DNA from: Shewanella woodyi ATCC 51908
GTDB lineage: Bacteria > Pseudomonadota > Gammaproteobacteria > Enterobacterales > Shewanellaceae
Reading direction: 5' to 3'
Length of the DNA: 64,000 nt
Assembly (NCBI RefSeq): GCF_000019525.1
Contig: NC_010506.1
Coordinates: forward strand, 2,790,001 to 2,854,000
Positions 27,782 through 37,553 of this stretch are shown here, one piece after another. The position numbers were made by a program, and so were the translations under genes. The stretch's first letter is position 1, and the number at the start of each line of letters is the position of its first letter. The notes beneath the pieces were generated by a model. The model saw only the letters and a list, made by a program, of their open reading frames with translations, did no database searches and had not been told where the DNA came from.

Positions 27782-27922
27782 ATCTCTGATTTTTATGTTT
27801 GTTACAGACAACTAGACGATCTAACTAACAAAATTAATATTTATAATGAAAAATAACTAGTAGATCACATTTGAATATAGTAATGTTGTTGATAATTGTT
27901 CGCATTTGCATTAAAGGTTGAG

Positions 27923-28603
27923 ATGAGCAAAGTACTCTTAGTTGATGATGATCTGGTTTTTAGGGAGCTATTAGAGCAAGCGCTTGCTGAAGAGGGTTAT
28001 CGTGTTATCTGCGCTGAAGATGGAGTCGCTGCACTCTCTATATTGGAAATAGAGAGCCCAGATATCATATTGCTAGACATTATGATGCCAAAACTAGATG
28101 GCTTTGGTTTATTAGCTGCTCGTAAGGAGCAGATCCCTGTGATTATCATCTCTGCCATCGATTGTGAGAGTGATAGGATTAAAGGTTACGAGTTAGGTGC
28201 TGATGATTTCCTCAGTAAACCTTTTAGTGTAAAGGAGTTACTTGTACGTATGGCTGCACTACAACGTCGAGTGGATCTGGTTCGTTCTGAGCGAATCTGC
28301 TCTATTGAACAGATTAAAGATGAAGTCGAGTTTGATGATCTGCAATATTGTGTTTCTATCGCATCTAAAAGGGTGTTGTTGACTCAAACTGAATTTAAGC
28401 TATTTAAGTATCTGTTTGAACGGAAAGGAGAGGTCATTACTAAGCAGGAGCTTCAGCGAAGTGTGCTGCAAAAAGAGCTGGGGAAGTTTGATCGTAACTT
28501 AGATATGCATATCAGTAATACCCGCAGAAAGCTTGCCAATACAGAGCTGCCTAAAACCTTAATTAATACCGTTAGAGGGCAAGGGTACAGTTTCGCTACC
28601 TAA
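27923..28603 (+). CDS. OmpR-family response regulator
   Basis: The 226-residue transcription factor has a receiver domain (about 1-118) with the acidic pair VDDD, phospho-acceptor Asp52 (ILLDIMMPKLDGFG) and Lys99 (FLSKPF). A winged-helix DNA-binding domain (about 130-226) has LTQTEFKLFKYLFERKGEVI and NTVRGQGYSF. No sensor kinase lies beside it, so it is an orphan whose partner must be elsewhere. ATG 27923 (MSKVLLVDDD) is chosen over the upstream TTG at 27896 because it gives a normal receiver start. A long AT-rich upstream region (27782-27922) holds its promoter. Confidence 0.9.
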   Translation: MSKVLLVDDDLVFRELLEQALAEEGYRVICAEDGVAALSILEIESPDIILLDIMMPKLDGFGLLAARKEQIPVIIISAIDCESDRIKGYELGADDFLSKPFSVKELLVRMAALQRRVDLVRSERICSIEQIKDEVEFDDLQYCVSIASKRVLLTQTEFKLFKYLFERKGEVITKQELQRSVLQKELGKFDRNLDMHISNTRRKLANTELPKTLINTVRGQGYSFAT

Positions 28604-28746
28604 TGGTAACGAGATACCGATAAACCGTGAAGATTACTGTATATTTTTTACTTTTCAAGCTGCTCTATGGCGTTTTTTCGTTTATCCTATAGCGTATCAG
28701 ATAGGCCGTGTTAGCCTGTCTTAATTGATAACATAAAGGAAACGTT

Positions 28747-29874
28747 ATGCGGATCAGCGCCAATTTTGATGGTGGAAATATTGAAGTCATCAATCAAGAT
28801 AATATTAAAGATGTGCAACTGGCTATTCGTCCCGATGTTGGTGACGAGTTTTATCAGTGGTTCAATTTTCGTTTAGAAGGCGAAGTAGGAAGCCAGTACC
28901 TACTTAATATTATGAATGCTGGTTCAGCTTCATACCCTAAAGGTTGGGAAAATTACCAAGCCGTAGCGACCTATGACAGGCAGCAGTGGTTTCGCCTTCC
29001 AACTGAGTACAAAGATGGTAAATTAACCATTCAAGTTGACCTTGATTGTGACTCAATCCAAATAGCTTATTTCGCTCCCTACAGTTATGAACGCCACCAA
29101 GATCTTCTCGCTTCAGTCCAAGTCCACCCATTAGTCAGTCTCGAGCACTTAGGTTTAACCTTAGATGGCCGAGATATGACACTGGTGAAAGTGGGTGATG
29201 GTGATGAATCTAAAGCAAATATCTGGATCACAGCGCGTCAACATCCAGGTGAGACGATGGCTGAGTGGTTAGTCGAAGGCTTCTTTAACAGCTTGCTCGA
29301 TAGTGACAACGTCAATGCTCAGGCGCTACTAGACAAAGCAAATTTCTATATTGTTCCTAATATGAATCCAGACGGAAGTGCACGTGGTCATTTGAGAACC
29401 AATGCACTGGGTGTTAATTTAAATCGTGAATGGCAGACCCCTTCGCTTGAGAAGAGTCCAGAGGTCTTCTACGTCACCAATAAGATGAAAGAGACTGGCG
29501 TGGATCTCTTCTATGATGTCCACGGTGACGAAGGTTTACCTTATGTCTTTCTTGCTGGCTGTGAAGGCGTACCTTCACATGATGAGCGCATGGCCAAACT
29601 GCAGCAAAAGTTTGTTGACGCACTAACACTGGTCAGTGCCGATTTCCAGTCTGAGTTTGGTTATGATAAAGATGAGCCAGGCAAAGCAAACCTAACGGTT
29701 GCCTCTAACTGGGTCGCTGAAACATTTACCTGCCTCTCTAATACTCTTGAGATGCCGTTTAAAGATAATGACAATATGCCAGATCCTATGTCAGGCTGGT
29801 CTCCAGAGCGCTCTATCTATCTAGGTGAGGCATCTTTAATCGCAATGTTAGCGGTAGTGAATAACTTACGATAA
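28747..29874 (+). CDS. M14-family zinc carboxypeptidase (cytosolic type)
   Basis: The 375-residue protein has no signal peptide. It has an N-terminal beta-sandwich (about 1-125), usual in the M14-type cytosolic carboxypeptidase subfamily, and a catalytic domain. Zinc ligands are His166 and Glu169 (RQHPGETMAEW) and His259 (YDVHGDEG). Substrate-binding NMNPDGSARGHLRTN and NLNREW are present, and the likely catalytic Glu is in NTLEMPFKDN. The bacterial substrate is not established; cytosolic homologues trim acidic C-termini in eukaryotes. AAAGGAAACG precedes the ATG. Confidence 0.9.
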   Translation: MRISANFDGGNIEVINQDNIKDVQLAIRPDVGDEFYQWFNFRLEGEVGSQYLLNIMNAGSASYPKGWENYQAVATYDRQQWFRLPTEYKDGKLTIQVDLDCDSIQIAYFAPYSYERHQDLLASVQVHPLVSLEHLGLTLDGRDMTLVKVGDGDESKANIWITARQHPGETMAEWLVEGFFNSLLDSDNVNAQALLDKANFYIVPNMNPDGSARGHLRTNALGVNLNREWQTPSLEKSPEVFYVTNKMKETGVDLFYDVHGDEGLPYVFLAGCEGVPSHDERMAKLQQKFVDALTLVSADFQSEFGYDKDEPGKANLTVASNWVAETFTCLSNTLEMPFKDNDNMPDPMSGWSPERSIYLGEASLIAMLAVVNNLR

Positions 29875-29881
29875 TAACGGT

Positions 29882-29928
29882 GTGTGACTAACTTAGGCTA
29901 GTTTTGAACTAGTGTGGATTAGTCACAC
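29882..29928. repeat. Nested inverted repeat between the M14 and zinc-ribbon genes
   Basis: GTGTGACTAA (29882-29891) pairs perfectly with TTAGTCACAC (29919-29928), and CTAGTT/AACTAG (29899-29912) forms an inner hairpin. It lies 7 bp after the M14 stop and 18 bp before the next start. It may be a terminator or attenuator; the trailing AGCTTTTG is a weak T-run. Confidence 0.5.
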
Positions 29929-29946
29929 AGCTTTTGAGGTAATACG

Positions 29947-30264
29947 ATGGCATTGATTGAATGTCCTAGCTGTAATAAACGGATCTCAAGTAAGGCGACA
30001 GAGTGCCAGCATTGTGGAAGTCAGCTATCTGGAGATAATCAGGTACTAAGCAAAATCAGCCATATTAAACGCTCAGCGCAACTTGTGAACCAAGGCCTAC
30101 TATCCATGTCTCTGTTTATCGCAGGTGTCGTGGTATGGTTTTGGGGAGGGGAGCCAGCTGAAGGGTTACGTTCCTATATTGGTGGCGCTTGTTTTGTACT
30201 TGGCTTCGTTGGTTACCTAGTTACCCGATTACAGATAGTGTTACATGAACGGAAGAAAGTATGA
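29947..30264 (+). CDS. Zinc-ribbon membrane protein
   Basis: The 105-residue protein has an N-terminal zinc ribbon (ALIECPSCNKRI, then ATECQHCGSQL: CPxC and CxHC pairs). Two hydrophobic helices follow (about 56-71 and 76-99), with a charged C-terminal tail. The overall design is that of small inner-membrane proteins of unknown role. Its stop overlaps the yeaC start by 4 bp (ATGA), so the two are translationally coupled. Confidence 0.75.
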   Translation: MALIECPSCNKRISSKATECQHCGSQLSGDNQVLSKISHIKRSAQLVNQGLLSMSLFIAGVVVWFWGGEPAEGLRSYIGGACFVLGFVGYLVTRLQIVLHERKKV

Positions 30265-30545
30265 GTGATGAGATAAATAAGGTCATCGATGAGATGCCCC
30301 AAGAGGTTTATGAGCGCCTAAGAACAGGTGTAGAGCTAGGTAAATGGGAAGATGGCACGCGTTTATCTGATGCCCAGCGTGAGTCAACTATGCAACTGGT
30401 GATGCTCTATCAGGCCAGAAGACTTAATCAAACTGATCATTTCACCATTAGTCGTGAAGGCACCATAAACGAACTCTCTAAAGCTGAGCTAAAAAAGCAG
30501 TTCAAGGGTGAGAGTATCGCCGAGTTTAAAGAGAAAGAGTTATAA
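30261..30545 (+). CDS. yeaC: YeaC-like DUF1315 protein
   Basis: The 94-residue protein resembles E. coli YeaC. It carries MPQEVYERLRTGVELGKWED and LQLVMLYQARRLNQTDHFT-like wording, with the family's typical length. The function is unknown. It overlaps the zinc-ribbon gene by ATGA and is convergent with ansA, 68 bp away. It is predicted to be cytosolic. Confidence 0.85.
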   Translation: MSDEINKVIDEMPQEVYERLRTGVELGKWEDGTRLSDAQRESTMQLVMLYQARRLNQTDHFTISREGTINELSKAELKKQFKGESIAEFKEKEL

Positions 30546-30613
30546 ATTTGTCTTATTAAGCGCATCGAGCAGCACTATGGCTGCTCATTTACGCAACAGT
30601 TATGTGAGTCCTT

Positions 30614-31627
30614 TTAATCTTCGCTTAGCTCACCAACCAAGTTTTGCTGCATAGCGGTGCGAATTTCATTGGGGGTTAGAGAGGTCGACAGCAGGTAGTG
30701 CAGTTTTGCCAGTGCAGCTTCTGTAGTCATATCCGAGCCACTTATCACCCCAGCCGCTTCTAAAGCATGTCCAGTGGCATAACCTTTCATGTTCACTTTC
30801 CCCTGCAAACATTGCGTCAAGTTGACGAGAATAATACCTCGAGCCGATGCTTCAGAAAGTACCTTTAGTAAGCTGGTATTTTGAGGAGCATTACCCACAC
30901 CATAGGTTAGGATGATTAGGGCCTTCACGGGTTGCTGAAGTAAGTTCCTAATGACGTCGGTGGTGATCCCAGGGTACAGGGTGACAACACCAATTGGCTG
31001 TGGGCTGATGGTTGCAACCTCCAACTTTTTACTGTCATCGGTTGCGATCTTACCGGCTTTGACTCGGATCTTAATCCCCGCCTCAAGAAGCAGTGGGAAA
31101 TTTGGTGATGCAAAAGCGCCGAAACCGTCAGCATGTGCCTTAGTGGTTCTATTGCCTCTAAACAGCTTATTGTTAAAGAAGAGACACACCTCTGCTATAG
31201 GATAGTTTGCGGCAATGTACAGGGAGTTAAGCAGGTTGGTTTGTCCGTCCGATCGTAGTTGTCCTAATGGGATCTGTGAGCCAGTAACGATGACGGGTTT
31301 TGATAGGCCTTGCAGCATAAAGGAGAGGGCTGATGCGGTAAACGCCATGGTATCTGTGCCATGTAGGATCACAAAGCCATCATATTTATCATAGTTAGCT
31401 TTGATATCGTTAGCGAGTCGCTGCCAATCGGTCGGAGCCATATCAGAGGAGTCCATTAACGGACTGTATTCATGTATGACAAAGTCCGGCATATCATCAT
31501 AGTAAAACTCAGGCATGGATTTCACACAGTTTGTAAGAAAACCAGCAACGGGGGCAAACCCTTGAGCTGTTTTTTGCATGCCTATGGTGCCGCCTGTGTA
31601 GGCAACGTAGATTGTACGCTTTGTCAT
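30614..31627 (-). CDS. ansA: L-asparaginase, type I (cytoplasmic)
   Basis: The enzyme hydrolyses asparagine to aspartate and ammonia. The 337-residue protein has no signal peptide and starts MTKRTIYVAYTGGTIGMQKT, giving the first catalytic Thr. The second site, FVILHGTDTMAFTASAL, and the support segment GSQIPLGQLRSDGQTNLLNS are intact. The length and lack of export signal indicate AnsA rather than periplasmic AnsB. It lies downstream of sppA on the same strand, separated by the sppA terminator. Confidence 0.94.
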   Translation of the reverse strand: MTKRTIYVAYTGGTIGMQKTAQGFAPVAGFLTNCVKSMPEFYYDDMPDFVIHEYSPLMDSSDMAPTDWQRLANDIKANYDKYDGFVILHGTDTMAFTASALSFMLQGLSKPVIVTGSQIPLGQLRSDGQTNLLNSLYIAANYPIAEVCLFFNNKLFRGNRTTKAHADGFGAFASPNFPLLLEAGIKIRVKAGKIATDDSKKLEVATISPQPIGVVTLYPGITTDVIRNLLQQPVKALIILTYGVGNAPQNTSLLKVLSEASARGIILVNLTQCLQGKVNMKGYATGHALEAAGVISGSDMTTEAALAKLHYLLSTSLTPNEIRTAMQQNLVGELSED

Positions 31628-31734
31628 GATGAACTTCTATTGGCCACTAATGGGCAGCAGTATACTTGCTTGAAGCCTTCAGCCCAATGCTATTGAGCCA
31701 TTTAAACTCATAATTGTTACGATCAGCATAAAAA

Positions 31735-31764
31735 AAGCCCGCTGAGCGGAAGCTCTGCGGGCTT
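31735..31764 (-). terminator. Terminator after sppA
   Basis: AAGCCCGC pairs with GCGGGCTT, with an extended CAGAGC/GCTCAG-type inner stem. Read on the minus strand it is followed by seven T. Confidence 0.93.
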
Positions 31765-31811
31765 AGTCAATTAATCCAGTGGATTATCGTGGCAATAAAA
31801 AGTACTCGACG

Positions 31812-33653
31812 CTAGAAGTTACAGGTATCGCAGTACAGATACATGCCTTTAGGATCATCAAAGGATCTAAATTCATCAATGGCGCTAGACCATTGAGACA
31901 GTAGCTGCTCAATCACAGAACTATGACTCATAGATTCAGGCAAATAGGCTGACGCTGAAGCGAACATCTCTTGAATAAACTGCTCTTGAGGCGTGAGATC
32001 TTGCTCAATTATTTCACTGTCAAAGTCATCGAGTTCTGCCATCTGAGCAGCTTTAGCGACGGCTTGTTTTAGATCGCCTAACTCATCAACTAAGCCAAGG
32101 CTAAGTGCCTTTCTTCCTGACCAGACACGACCTTGAGCTATGCTATCCACATCATCTAAGCTCATATCACGCTCGTTGGCCACAAGAGAGATAAAATCAT
32201 GATAACCACGCTCAACGTGACGTTGGATCACATCTTTGATACCTGGGGTTAATCCTTTCGCCACTGAGATGCCAGCCCATTCAGAGGTTGCTACACCGTC
32301 AGTGTGGATCCCTATACTTGATAGCGAATCTTCAAAAGTGGTGATCATACCAAAGATGCCGATTGAACCTGTGAGTGTTGTTGGTGTGGCGTAGATGTAA
32401 TCTGCGCTGGCTGAGATCCAATATCCACCCGACGCTGCGTAACTGCCCATACTGACGACAACGGGTTTGCCTGCAGTTTTCAGTGCAAGTACCTCTTGAC
32501 GGATCTGCTCGGAAGCAAAGGCGCTTCCGCCTGGACTATCGACTCGTAACACAACGGCTTTTACTTGATCATCAAAGCGCGCCTTTCTAAGGAGTTCTGA
32601 GGTACTTTCACCGCCAATATTACCAGCAGGCTGGTTGCCGTTGAGTATGGTACCTTTGGCAACAATGATACCGACAGTATCATTGGTATAAAGAAGAGGG
32701 TGCTTAGCGGTGAGACTTAAGTAGTCATGAAAGCCTATCTGTTTGAAATTATCGCCATCTCTTGCCTGTCCAACCAAGTCTAACATCTTAAGCCTGAAGC
32801 TTTCTGACGTTGCGAGTTCATCGACCCAGTTCATATTCAGTGCCATTTCAGCAGACTGACCTTCAGCTTTATCAAGCTCTGCGAGGTAGCGTTCAGAGTT
32901 GAGTACAAGGTCGTCACCTGCAATATTACGATTATCGGCAACAACGCCTTGATAACTGCTCCAGATATCATTCAACAGCGCAAGGTTGGCTTCTTTTGCT
33001 GCGGGAGACATATCATCACGAATGTAGGGTTCAACAGCCGATTTAAAGGTACCGACTCGGAAGATGTGCGCCTTCACTTTAAGCTTCTCAAGTGCTGACT
33101 TATAATACTGGCGATAACGGCTCAAGCCCTCTAGTTCAACACCGCCCTGTGGGTTGAGGTAGATGGTATCGGCAAAGCTGGCGAGAAAATATTGATTTTG
33201 GCCATAGCTATTAGCTTGTGCAATAACAGGTTTGCCCGATTCTTTAAACTGGATTAAGGCATCGCCAATAGATTGCAGCTTGCTTATTCCTGTCCATCTT
33301 AAATGCCCCATATCTAACACGATGGAAGAGATGCGAGTGTCATGAGCGGCGTTGTCGATCACATTAAGCACATCGGCAAGTAATATCTCGCCTTGGCCGT
33401 CGTTGTTTTTGCCGCTTTTCATCGCCTCTTCAAATGGGTCTACTTGTCTTTTTTGCTCAACAATAGAACCTGAAAGGTTGAGTACTAATGCTGACCCAGT
33501 TTCAATATTCACACTATCATCTATATTCATAGCAACAATCAGCGCCAACAGGAAACCGAAAAAGATCACATTTAAAATCAGTTTCCGTGTACCGTTAATT
33601 GTCTTCCATAAAAGAACAAATATTCTTTTTATTAATGAGGGTTTATCGGACAT
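31812..33653 (-). CDS. sppA: Signal peptide peptidase SppA, 67-kDa type
   Basis: This inner-membrane serine protease degrades cleaved signal peptides. The 613-residue protein has one N-terminal transmembrane helix (about 23-43) and two tandem Clp-like domains. The catalytic Lys is in RVGTFKSAVEPY (first domain) and the catalytic Ser in SMGSYAASGGYWISASADYI (second domain), with GSIGIFG behind it. The length matches E. coli SppA. It ends in a two-cysteine tail (YLYCDTCNF), which I do not recall from the family. It is divergent from fadH. Confidence 0.94.
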   Translation of the reverse strand: MSDKPSLIKRIFVLLWKTINGTRKLILNVIFFGFLLALIVAMNIDDSVNIETGSALVLNLSGSIVEQKRQVDPFEEAMKSGKNNDGQGEILLADVLNVIDNAAHDTRISSIVLDMGHLRWTGISKLQSIGDALIQFKESGKPVIAQANSYGQNQYFLASFADTIYLNPQGGVELEGLSRYRQYYKSALEKLKVKAHIFRVGTFKSAVEPYIRDDMSPAAKEANLALLNDIWSSYQGVVADNRNIAGDDLVLNSERYLAELDKAEGQSAEMALNMNWVDELATSESFRLKMLDLVGQARDGDNFKQIGFHDYLSLTAKHPLLYTNDTVGIIVAKGTILNGNQPAGNIGGESTSELLRKARFDDQVKAVVLRVDSPGGSAFASEQIRQEVLALKTAGKPVVVSMGSYAASGGYWISASADYIYATPTTLTGSIGIFGMITTFEDSLSSIGIHTDGVATSEWAGISVAKGLTPGIKDVIQRHVERGYHDFISLVANERDMSLDDVDSIAQGRVWSGRKALSLGLVDELGDLKQAVAKAAQMAELDDFDSEIIEQDLTPQEQFIQEMFASASAYLPESMSHSSVIEQLLSQWSSAIDEFRSFDDPKGMYLYCDTCNF

Positions 33654-33715
33654 TATCCAATCCTTTATTACGTCAATGAGACTATGCTAACTGAAATTTC
33701 CGATTTAGGGAAAAA

Positions 33716-33749
33716 TCAATTGTAAAGGAATCTGTTGCTTTACAATTGA
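33716..33749. repeat. 12-bp perfect inverted repeat between sppA and fadH
   Basis: TCAATTGTAAAG and CTTTACAATTGA are separated by 10 bp. The repeat lies in the 166-bp divergent promoter region, 70 bp before the fadH start. It could be an operator or a hairpin; it does not look like the FadR or PsrA sites I know. Confidence 0.5.
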
Positions 33750-33819
33750 ACAACTAGTTGAGCTTAGCTATAACAAGATGTATGCTGGTTTAAATCAGTT
33801 GTTTTAAAAGGATGTTTGA

Positions 33820-35835
<2,016 letters not shown>

Positions 35836-35883
35836 GCCTAAGACTAAATTTAAACTTGGTCGCAAATGCTATTTTAGATAATA

Positions 35884-35917
35884 CAAAAAAGGACCGATTA
35901 TTCATCGCTCCTTTTTT
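35884..35917. terminator. Bidirectional terminator between fadH and yfaE
   Basis: AAAAAAGGACCGAT pairs with ATCGCTCCTTTTTT with one mismatch. A and T runs on both sides allow it to serve the convergent fadH and nrdAB-yfaE units. Confidence 0.8.
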
Positions 35918-35967
35918 ATTGACTTCATTAATCTAAAGTTTGATTAAAGAGGTTTTAGAGAAAAAGC

Positions 35968-36366
35968 TTAACGATTATCAGTGCAAACCGTTTGAGTCTC
36001 TTTTATCTGCTCTTGTGGGATTAACTTAGCATTTTCTTCGCGTTTAGGTGTAAGGGTTACACCTTGAGTTGGCAGCTCCAGATCGAGATCTGAATTTGGC
36101 GTACAGCAACAGGGAAGGCACTCATCCTTTTCAAGATGAACCAGTGGTTCAGTATGATAAGTCACACCGCCACTGATTATCTTAGTTTTACAAGCGCCAC
36201 AATACCCATTACGGCACTCGGAAAACAGTTTAACTTTTTTTTGCTCCAATGCCATCAAGAGGCTAGTGTGCTGCTGGGTAAATAGCAGCACAGGTTGGCC
36301 TTGCAAGCTGACGATAGGGGCTTTTTTAAAGTTACTAAAGTTCAAAGTCTTCAAACTCACTCTCAT
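35968..36366 (-). CDS. yfaE: 2Fe-2S ferredoxin, NrdB-maintenance type (YfaE-like)
   Basis: YfaE is a plant-type ferredoxin that helps build and restore the diferric-tyrosyl cofactor of NrdB. The cluster ligands are visible in [13 protein letters not shown] and in CLPCCC. It follows nrdB with a short overlap (about 32 bp from ATG 36366); other starts closer to the domain are possible. E. coli YfaE has 84 residues. Here a tail of about 38 polar residues follows the ferredoxin domain, and its role is unknown. Confidence 0.85.
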   Translation of the reverse strand: MRVSLKTLNFSNFKKAPIVSLQGQPVLLFTQQHTSLLMALEQKKVKLFSECRNGYCGACKTKIISGGVTYHTEPLVHLEKDECLPCCCTPNSDLDLELPTQGVTLTPKREENAKLIPQEQIKETQTVCTDNR

Positions 36367-37465
36367 CGATTGATGAGTCAATTTGTCCAACCAAATAGGA
36401 TGATACTTCCACTTCCTGCGGCGCTACCTGTACCGAATCACTCTCTAACCAGGTTTTCATCCAAGGAAGAGGATTGGTTATCTGCGCGTAAGGTAGATCT
36501 AAGTTGACTGACTTCATGCGCTCGTTAGTGATGTACTCAACATATTGGCATAAGATCTGTTCATTAAGGCCTATCATAGAGCCATCTTTAAACAGGTATC
36601 TTGCCCACTCTTTCTCCTGCTCAGCGGCTTTAACAAAGATGTCGTAAGCTTGCTGCTCACACTCTTTCGCTATTTCACCCATCTCAGGATCATCTTTGCC
36701 CGCTTGCATCAGCTTGATGATGTGTTGAGTGCTGTTGAGGTGCAGGGCTTCATCACGTGCAATTAGGCGAATGATTTTCGCGTTACCTTCCATCACTTTA
36801 CGCTCTGCGAATGCAAAAGAGCAGGCGAAACTGACGTAGAAACGGATCGCTTCGAGCACATTGACTGACATCATGCAGAGATAGAGGGCTTTTTTGATCT
36901 CACGTTTAGTGACAATAAGCTCTCGACCGTCAATCATATGGGTGCCTTCGCCTAATAGGTGGAAAGCTTGGGTGAGCTTGATAAGCGTATCGTAGTACTC
37001 TGCAATGTCACTTGCGCGCTTTAAAATCTCTTCATTTTCAACAATATCATCAAATACAATCGATGGATCATTAACGATATTACGAATAATGTGAGTGTAA
37101 GAGCGTGAATGAATAGTCTCTGAAAATGACCAAGTTTCAATCCAGGTTTCTAACTCTGGCAAGGAGACTAGGGGCAGAAAAGCAACATTTGGCGAGCGAC
37201 CCTGAATTGAATCCAGCAGTGTCTGGTATTTCAGGTTAGAGATAAAGATATGCTTCTCATGATCTGGAAGGGCGGCATAATCGATCTTATCTTTACTGAC
37301 ATCAACCTCTTCAGGGCGCCAGAAAAAAGAGAGTTGTTTCTCAATTAGCTTTTCAAATACTTCATATTTTTGTACATCGTAACGTGCCACGTTGACCGAT
37401 TGTCCTAAAAACATAGGTTCCAAACGAGCATCATTAGGGGTTTGACAAAAAGTAGAATAGGCCAT
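36335..37465 (-). CDS. nrdB: Ribonucleoside-diphosphate reductase class Ia, beta subunit
   Basis: This is the radical-generating subunit of aerobic ribonucleotide reductase. The 376-residue protein starts [20 protein letters not shown]. It carries the diiron ligands in the ferritin-like core ([17 protein letters not shown]-like helices ending [11 protein letters not shown], and [14 protein letters not shown]). The C-terminal tail that docks on NrdA ([17 protein letters not shown]) is present. It follows nrdA by 88 bp and overlaps yfaE. Confidence 0.95.
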   Translation of the reverse strand: MAYSTFCQTPNDARLEPMFLGQSVNVARYDVQKYEVFEKLIEKQLSFFWRPEEVDVSKDKIDYAALPDHEKHIFISNLKYQTLLDSIQGRSPNVAFLPLVSLPELETWIETWSFSETIHSRSYTHIIRNIVNDPSIVFDDIVENEEILKRASDIAEYYDTLIKLTQAFHLLGEGTHMIDGRELIVTKREIKKALYLCMMSVNVLEAIRFYVSFACSFAFAERKVMEGNAKIIRLIARDEALHLNSTQHIIKLMQAGKDDPEMGEIAKECEQQAYDIFVKAAEQEKEWARYLFKDGSMIGLNEQILCQYVEYITNERMKSVNLDLPYAQITNPLPWMKTWLESDSVQVAPQEVEVSSYLVGQIDSSIDESEFEDFEL

Positions 37466-37553
37466 GGTTTCTTCCAGAATACAGGGGCTTCATGCCCCTA
37501 TTAAAAATTAATAACACACTCAGTGCCAACGCACTGAGTCTTGATACACCTTG

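Noticed and set aside
33352..33690. 112-codon plus-strand frame opposite the sppA start
   Set aside because: Shadow of sppA; no independent support.
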